Made by a program: the position numbers and the translations under genes. From Bradyrhizobium sp. sBnM-33 (lineage in GTDB: Bacteria > Pseudomonadota > Alphaproteobacteria > Rhizobiales > Xanthobacteraceae), in assembly GCF_032917945.1 (NCBI RefSeq), contig NZ_CP136624.1:6014001-6078000 (forward strand): DNA of 64,000 bases. The letters are read 5' to 3'. Shown piece by piece: positions 63,189 to 64,000 of the stretch (the stretch's first letter is position 1; each line of letters starts with the position of its first letter). Under the pieces are notes generated by a model. It worked only from the letters and a program-made list of their open reading frames with translations. It was not told the origin of the DNA and did not search any database.

Positions 63189-64000
63189 TCAGGCGCTCAG
63201 GGCTGGATAATCGATGTAGCCCTGTGCGGCGCCGCCGAAGTAGGTGTTGTGGTCTGCCTCGTTCATCGCTGTATTGGCCTTCAGCCGCACAACGAAGTCC
63301 GGATTGGCCAGGACCATCTGGCCATAGGCTTCGAGATCGGCCAGCCCCGAGGCCACGTCGGCGCCGATCTGGTCGCGCGGACGACCCGGCCAGCGATTGG
63401 TGCCAGAGCTTGCGAATATCGGCCAGCAACGGCTCGTTGCCCTGGTGCATGATGTGCGCATACGCGAGCCCGAGCTTGTCGAGTTCGGCGACGAGATAGC
63501 GGTAGAGGTCCGGTCCTTCGGCGCCTTCGTCGATTCCCCATATCGTCGTGCCGGGGGACAGGCGGATCGCGGCGCGGTCCGCGCCGATCTCCTCGGCGAT
63601 CGCCGTGGCGACCTCGATGGCGAAGCGGGCGCGGTTCTCGATGGAGCCGCCATATTCGTCCGTGCGCGTGTTGGCGCTCGGCGCGAAGAACTGCTGGACG
63701 AGATAGGCGTTCGCGCCGTGAATCTCGACGCCGTCGGCGCCGGCCTCGATCGCTGAGCGGGCCGCATGGCGGAAATCGGCGACGGTCTGGCGCACCTCTT
63801 CGGTCGTCAGCGTGCGCGGCGTGGGAATGTCCTGCATCCCGGTCGCCGTGAACATGCCCGTCCCCGGCGCGATCACGGACGGCGCGACCGCCTGGCGATG
63901 ATGCGGCGTGTTGTCGGGATGCGACATGCGCCCGGCGTGCATGAGCTGGATGAAGATGTGGCCGCCTTTGTCGTGCACGGCGGACGTGACCTTCCGCCAG
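63189..64000 (-). pseudogene. Alkene reductase (Old Yellow Enzyme family), frameshifted and partial
   Basis: The frame enters from the right edge (WRKVTSAVHDKGGHIFIQLM) and shows OYE hallmarks: VEIHGANAYLVQQFFAPSAN, TDEYGGSIENRARF and MHQGNEPLLADIRKLWHQ. The normal C-terminus (NRWPGRPRDQIGADVASGLA, NTYFGGAAQGYIDYPALSA) continues in another frame to the stop at 63189. The break is near 63400, where about five codons of the family sequence also seem missing. The FMN and NADPH sites would be incomplete without the tail. Confidence 0.8.

Overview
The window looks like chromosome of a Bradyrhizobium-type alphaproteobacterium (Nitrobacteraceae). It is GC-rich and dense. It carries the alphaproteobacterial linkages YfgM-like/lipoprotein/der, cvpA-purF and DUF47-pit, two branched-chain amino-acid binding proteins, and dispersed GC-rich palindromic intergenic repeats that I recognise from Bradyrhizobium genomes. 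No tRNA, rRNA, CRISPR array, integrase or intact transposase was seen.

1-36 kb is mostly stable chromosome. It holds a partial MFS/spermidine-synthase-like protein, a cupin, two class III cyclases, TauE, an SPFH protein, radA, cvpA-purF, an SDR and an orphan Liv-type binding protein. It then has the leftward der block, an acyl-CoA ligase, panB-nnrU, a TetR/crotonase pair and prfC. A gdx/sugE exporter lies under a guanidine-II (mini-ykkC) riboswitch, facing a DUF47-pit phosphate-uptake pair with a PHO box. A complete livG-livF-SBP-livH-livM operon follows, then PAS, ArsC-like, VOC/TetR, GST, SDR and HAD genes.

36-54 kb is more accessory. It contains a decayed 2'-5' RNA ligase, an IlvD/Edd dehydratase, an ArsR-SRPBCC-DUF899-membrane protein operon whose promoter is bracketed by twin operators, and a third cyclase. 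It continues with a frameshifted SDR, a MarR/VOC/cupin group with a palindromic operator, an MFS carrier, an arginase-fold protein lacking two canonical His ligands, a carotenoid oxygenase, and an exported Atu4866/SnoaL/aldo-keto reductase cluster facing a LysR regulator.

54-64 kb is a scarred region. It has an Xre-RES toxin-antitoxin pair with an operator-flanked promoter, two separate remnants of a VapC/PIN C-terminus, a frameshifted methyltransferase, and a roughly 460 bp non-coding element with nested stems. It also has an Rrf2 regulator that appears leaderless and overlaps a methyltransferase gene, a HabA-like mutase, a DUF3237 protein, an XRE/MmyB regulator facing a SnoaL protein across twin palindromes, and a broken Old Yellow Enzyme gene at the right edge. 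Two short guaA fragments, one ending exactly at the GMP synthase C-terminus and stop codon, suggest integration scars at guaA.

The main signals are regulatory (guanidine riboswitch, PHO box, five operator sites) and evolutionary (BamB position taken by a disordered lipoprotein, clustered frameshifts, guaA scars). I did not find a clearly new multi-gene system. The least explained items are the structured repeat at 57.6-58.06 kb, the lipoprotein at 15.1-15.6 kb and the arginase-like protein.
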